Origin: Arthrobacter sp. FW306-2-2C-D06B
GTDB taxonomy: Bacteria; Actinomycetota; Actinomycetes; Actinomycetales; Micrococcaceae
Direction of reading: 5' to 3'
DNA length: 64,000 nt
Assembly (NCBI RefSeq): GCF_021789175.1
Contig: NZ_CP084560.1
Coordinates: 2,232,001-2,296,000, forward strand
The number at the start of each line of letters is the position of its first letter. Positions within the stretch are counted from its first letter, which is position 1. Below, piece after piece: positions 61,186-64,000 of this stretch. The position numbers were made by a program, and so were the translations under genes. The notes below the pieces were generated by a model. The model did not search any database. It had not been told where the DNA came from and was given only the letters and a program-made list of their open reading frames with translations.

Positions 61186-62538
61186 TCACTTGACCGTGAA
61201 CCCTTGGCTCTTCGCGTAGTTCACCATGATGCCTTGCAGCTCTGTGGCTGCTTCGTCTCCGCTGACTTTGCCGGCGTTGATCTTGACTGTTTCGGCCTGC
61301 AGTTGGGCATAGTAGTAGACACTGAACGGGCTGTAATTGAATCCCTTGTACGCATTTTCGGCCGGGATGTAGATGTCCTTGTTTGCAGTCTGCCCGCCAA
61401 AGAAATCGACTGCGTTGTTGGTGAACGCATCCGACTTCAGCACATTTTGGTTGAGCGGGAATATTGTCTGGGTCTTCCAGCCATCCGTGAGGGAGGCGTC
61501 GTCGGCGTAGAGGCCCTTGGCGACTTCGGCGGCGAGCTTCTGGTCACCTGCCTGCGAGGTGACGGCAAAGGTGGATCCTCCCCAGTTCACGGAAACGGGG
61601 CTGCTTGGATCCCATTGGGGGAGCGGCGCAGCAGCGAATGTTCCTTTCTCGTTGCCCTTACCCACTCCGGATCCGGTGAGGTAGCCGGGAGCCCATGCCG
61701 CGGAGATGTACGTGGCGTACTTGCCGCCGATCATTCCTGAGATGTAGTCGGTGGTGAACTGGTCCTGGGTGGCCACCAGACCCTTCTTCACGAGCCCCGC
61801 CCAGTAGTTCAGCACGTCCTTGGCCGGCTGGCTGTCGAGGTGAATGGAGATGTTCTTCTGGTCCGCGAGGTCATAAGTGAAGGGAACGGCGCCCTTTTGG
61901 GCCATGAGGGCGGTCAGGGCGGCGGGAACATTGCTGCCAAGATCTCCGAATGCAGGGCCGCCGGCGTCCTTGACCTTCTGCGCGGCCGTTTCGTACTCCG
62001 CCCAGGTCGTCGGCGGCTTGATGCCGTACTTGTCCAGCACGTCCTTGCGGTAGATCATGGCCATGGGCCCGCCGTCGACCGGAATCGCGTAGACCGAATC
62101 GCCTTGCGAGACGTCCTTCCAGGAACCGGCGCTGAAGTTCTTCTTGACGTCTCCGGCGCCGTACTTGCTCAGGTCGACAAGTGCGTTCTGCAATTCAAAA
62201 CCCGTCAGCTGGTCGGCCTCGAGCATGATCACGTCAGGGGCTCCCTTGCCGGCCTGGATAGCTGTTTGGAACTTCGCATACTCCGGTCCGCCTTGGCCGG
62301 CCACGGTCCAGCAGACCTGGACATCGGTGTGGGAGTTGTTGAAGTTGTCCACGACCGTGGCCATATTCGGGTACCACGCCCACACCGAGACCTTCGGAGC
62401 GTCGGCATGGACGATCTTGTTGGTGCAATTGGTGGTGTTAGAGCCCGCGCTTGCGGCATCCGCGCCGCCACTGCACCCTGCCATTGTGGCGGACAGGGCA
62501 GCGGCTGATACTGCTGCTGCGATTGCTTTCTTGTTCAC
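61186..62538 (-). CDS. Carbohydrate ABC transporter substrate-binding lipoprotein
   Basis: A 450-residue family 1 extracellular solute-binding protein. The N-terminus is a lipoprotein signal, MNKKAIAAAVSAAALS with lipobox MAGC (Cys about 22). Body motifs include VDNFNNSHTDVQVCW, GAPDVIMLEADQLTGFEL and YRKDVLDKYGIKPPTTWAEY (about 168-187), typical of oligosaccharide-binding CUT1 proteins. The GTG start has AGGGA six bases upstream. Linkage to GH51 suggests arabino-oligosaccharides. Confidence 0.93.
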   Translation of the reverse strand: MNKKAIAAAVSAAALSATMAGCSGGADAASAGSNTTNCTNKIVHADAPKVSVWAWYPNMATVVDNFNNSHTDVQVCWTVAGQGGPEYAKFQTAIQAGKGAPDVIMLEADQLTGFELQNALVDLSKYGAGDVKKNFSAGSWKDVSQGDSVYAIPVDGGPMAMIYRKDVLDKYGIKPPTTWAEYETAAQKVKDAGGPAFGDLGSNVPAALTALMAQKGAVPFTYDLADQKNISIHLDSQPAKDVLNYWAGLVKKGLVATQDQFTTDYISGMIGGKYATYISAAWAPGYLTGSGVGKGNEKGTFAAAPLPQWDPSSPVSVNWGGSTFAVTSQAGDQKLAAEVAKGLYADDASLTDGWKTQTIFPLNQNVLKSDAFTNNAVDFFGGQTANKDIYIPAENAYKGFNYSPFSVYYYAQLQAETVKINAGKVSGDEAATELQGIMVNYAKSQGFTVK

Positions 62539-62671
62539 GTAGTTTCCCTTCGGTCGTGCATGGACGTCGTCGTCGGAGGTAGGGCGGTGAGGGTAGGCCG
62601 TCCTCCAGCCAATGGATGCTGGTGGGGCTCGGACGGACTCGAAAGTTGGGGCGAGAGGAGATTCCCAGGCT

Positions 62672-62700
62672 TTTACATCGATGTAAGTAATCGTTGTAAA
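62672..62700 (-). promoter_or_regulatory. Promoter and operators of the GH51/ABC operon
   Basis: Minus-strand TTTACA (62700-62695), 17 bases, TGTAAA (62677-62672) forms a candidate promoter about 134 bases before the binding-protein start. The perfect 14-base palindrome TTACATCGATGTAA (62673-62686) covers the -10, and an imperfect copy (GTAATCGTTGTAA) lies next to it at 62687-62699. The CG centre is typical of LacI-family operators. Confidence 0.7.
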
Positions 62701-62739
62701 TCTATGATGATGTGACCTGACTTACATGTCAAGAAGAAA

Positions 62740-63771
62740 TCAGGCGGAGTCTTCGGCGGCCCGGATCGCCGTGGACTCCCGGCTGATGACCTTGAAATCC
62801 GCTTCAAACTCGCGGGCGGGCGTTGCTTCGGCCGCGCCGTCGATCCGTTCCAGGAGCATCGCGACGGCGGTTTCGGCGATCTCCCGCCGGCCCGGATCTA
62901 TGGTCGACAACGTCGGTAACGAATACCGGGTCTCGTCGATGTCGTCGAAACCGATGATCGCGACATCCTCGGGGATTCTCAGTCCAGCGTCCTGCATGAC
63001 ACGCATGGCACCGAGGGCAATGGAGTCGTTGAATGCCACGACGCCATCGAACTCGAGCCCGGACTCCAGCACCTTCCGCATGGCTTGGGCGCCGTCGGAC
63101 CGGTGCCACGACTGGACGTCGATAGCCAGTTCGTCCCGGTAATCCAGTCCCGCTTTCTGCAAGGCGCGGCGGTAACCTTCCAGGCGGAGCCCGGCTGAGC
63201 CGATGACTTCATTTCGATGGGCCCCAAAGGCGAGTAGTTTGGTTCGTCCCCGCTGCAGGAGGTGTTCCGTGGCCGCTTGCGAAGCCTCAATGTTTTGCAT
63301 GGTCACGTGGTCCGTGGGGCCATGAAAAATCCGCTCACCCAGAAGCACCATGGGCGTCGGAATATCAATGAGGCCCGCGTCCTCCTGGCCCAGGCCAAGC
63401 ACGCTGTACAAGACGCCATCGACCATTCGCATCCGGGGGCCATGGAGGATCTCCAGCTCGCGTGTCCGTGAGCCTCCGCTTTGTTCGATGATCACGACCT
63501 TCCCGCGCTTTGACGCGGCCGTCATCACGGCGTCGGCAAGTTCAGCAAAGTATGCGTTCTTCAAATCCGGGATGATGAGGCTGATGACGTCCGTACGGCC
63601 CGACCGCAATCCACGCGCCGAGAGATTGGGCTGGTAGCCAAGTTTCTCGATGGCCAGCAAGACCCGCTCGCGGGTCTCGGCTTTGATGTTTGGATGGTCA
63701 TTGATGACGTTCGACACCGTCTTGATTGACACATCGGCCGCTTGGGCCACATCCCGCATGGTAATTGCCAC
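62740..63771 (-). CDS. LacI family transcriptional regulator (GH51/ABC operon)
   Basis: A 343-residue LacI/GalR regulator: MRDVAQAADVSIKTVSNVIN, ERVLLAIEKLGYQPNLSARG at the N-terminus and a ligand domain with VVAFNDSIALGAMRVMQDAG and DVAIIGFDDIDETRYSLP. The start is either GTG 63771 (VAITMRDV, usual for the family, with AAGGA close by) or ATG 63759. It lies upstream of and in the same direction as the importer operon, whose promoter carries LacI-type palindromes, and is the probable local repressor. Confidence 0.92.
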   Translation of the reverse strand: MAITMRDVAQAADVSIKTVSNVINDHPNIKAETRERVLLAIEKLGYQPNLSARGLRSGRTDVISLIIPDLKNAYFAELADAVMTAASKRGKVVIIEQSGGSRTRELEILHGPRMRMVDGVLYSVLGLGQEDAGLIDIPTPMVLLGERIFHGPTDHVTMQNIEASQAATEHLLQRGRTKLLAFGAHRNEVIGSAGLRLEGYRRALQKAGLDYRDELAIDVQSWHRSDGAQAMRKVLESGLEFDGVVAFNDSIALGAMRVMQDAGLRIPEDVAIIGFDDIDETRYSLPTLSTIDPGRREIAETAVAMLLERIDGAAEATPAREFEADFKVISRESTAIRAAEDSA

Positions 63772-63819
63772 TTTTCCTTCTTCCGCGCACTTCAGCGTCC
63801 GTCTTAAGCTGAAGATTAC

Positions 63820-63840
63820 AACGTTGGAAAGCGTTTGGGT
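63820..63840. promoter_or_regulatory. Candidate LacI-type site upstream of the second lacI gene
   Basis: AACGTTGGAAAGCGTTTGGG contains a CG-centred imperfect dyad (GGAAAGCGTTTGG). It lies about 55 bases before the LacI start and 30 before the divergent iron-permease-like gene, suggesting autoregulation. Confidence 0.35.
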
Positions 63841-63868
63841 CGGAATGAAATAGGTGGATGATGTCTGC

Positions 63869-64000
63869 ATGAGCGAAGACAACGGTCCGCGTCAGGATTT
63901 CTTCACCCGGTTCACCACCAGAGTGGCGAAAGTTCTCGGCCACGCCTGGGTGTTCAGCGCGGCAGTGATCATTCTCGTCGTTTGGGCGTTTACGGGACCA
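63869..64000 (+). CDS. Low-affinity iron permease-like protein, 5' part (runs off window)
   Basis: The first 44 codons are visible: MSEDNGPRQDFFTRFTTRVA then HAWVFSAAVIILVVWAFTGP, an amphipathic start followed by one membrane segment ending in TGP. This matches the N-terminus of the PF04120 low-affinity iron permease-like family. The gene is divergent from the second lacI. The rest lies outside the window, so the call is by N-terminus only. Confidence 0.6.
   Translation, partial: MSEDNGPRQDFFTRFTTRVAKVLGHAWVFSAAVIILVVWAFTGP

Overview
The window is high-GC DNA packed with genes in short-spaced or overlapping operons. It looks like a chromosomal segment of a Micrococcaceae actinobacterium of the Arthrobacter / Paenarthrobacter / Pseudarthrobacter type. 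The basis is the very high GC at third codon positions, GTG and TTG starts, an actinobacterial ClpC, a GH13 GlgX with an Ala/Pro/Lys tail, an araB-araD-araA operon under a LacI regulator, and a form I CO dehydrogenase operon. No tRNA, rRNA, insertion sequence, CRISPR array or integrase was recognised. The assignment is by gene content only.

Layout. 1-2.2 kb: 3' part of glgX and a small GlsB/YeaQ membrane protein. 2.2-12.4 kb: one long minus-strand operon, coxM-coxS-coxL, then an XdhC/CoxF protein with a fused YHS metal-binding domain, coxD, coxE, and an ABC-2 type exporter (one ATPase, two permeases) coupled by an 8-base overlap to coxE. CoxL carries AYACSFR, the form I signature of true aerobic Mo-Cu CO dehydrogenase. 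12.5-15.3 kb: a plus-strand module of two DGPF/YCII proteins flanking an ECF sigma factor with a long C-terminal extension (ECF42-like), then a DUF1326 protein.

15.3-26.8 kb: a divergent catabolic island of unknown substrate. The minus strand has six genes (CocE-like hydrolase, metallo-beta-lactamase-fold hydrolase, HSL-like esterase, FAD monooxygenase, an intact phosphotriesterase-family enzyme and a paralogue that has lost its metal ligands). The plus strand has an MFS transporter and a complete three-component P450 system (P450, 3Fe-4S ferredoxin, ferredoxin reductase). Between them lie two mirrored palindromic operators. A 32-33 base tandem-repeat block and a TetR regulator follow.

27.8-51.6 kb: mostly stand-alone housekeeping and stress genes: a YbdK-type glutamate-cysteine ligase, DUF1003, an AI-2E-family permease, a phosphoesterase, a histidine phosphatase, a secreted phosphodiester glycosidase-domain protein, CorA, CsbD, a 4CL-like acyl-CoA ligase, DUF1508, an EVE-HNH-like nuclease, YqeY, ClpC, an NmrA-like SDR, SRPBCC, a sugar ABC importer whose ATPase and permease are fused, SPW, a GH15 enzyme and a zinc alcohol dehydrogenase.

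51.6-64 kb: an arabinose region. A LacI regulator and a near-ideal lac-type operator precede araB-araD-araA. Further on, a second LacI regulator, an ABC sugar importer (binding protein and two permeases, no ATPase) and a GH51 arabinofuranosidase lie on the minus strand. Together they would import arabinose-containing oligosaccharides, release L-arabinose and convert it to D-xylulose 5-phosphate. The window ends in the first 44 codons of a low-affinity iron permease-like protein.
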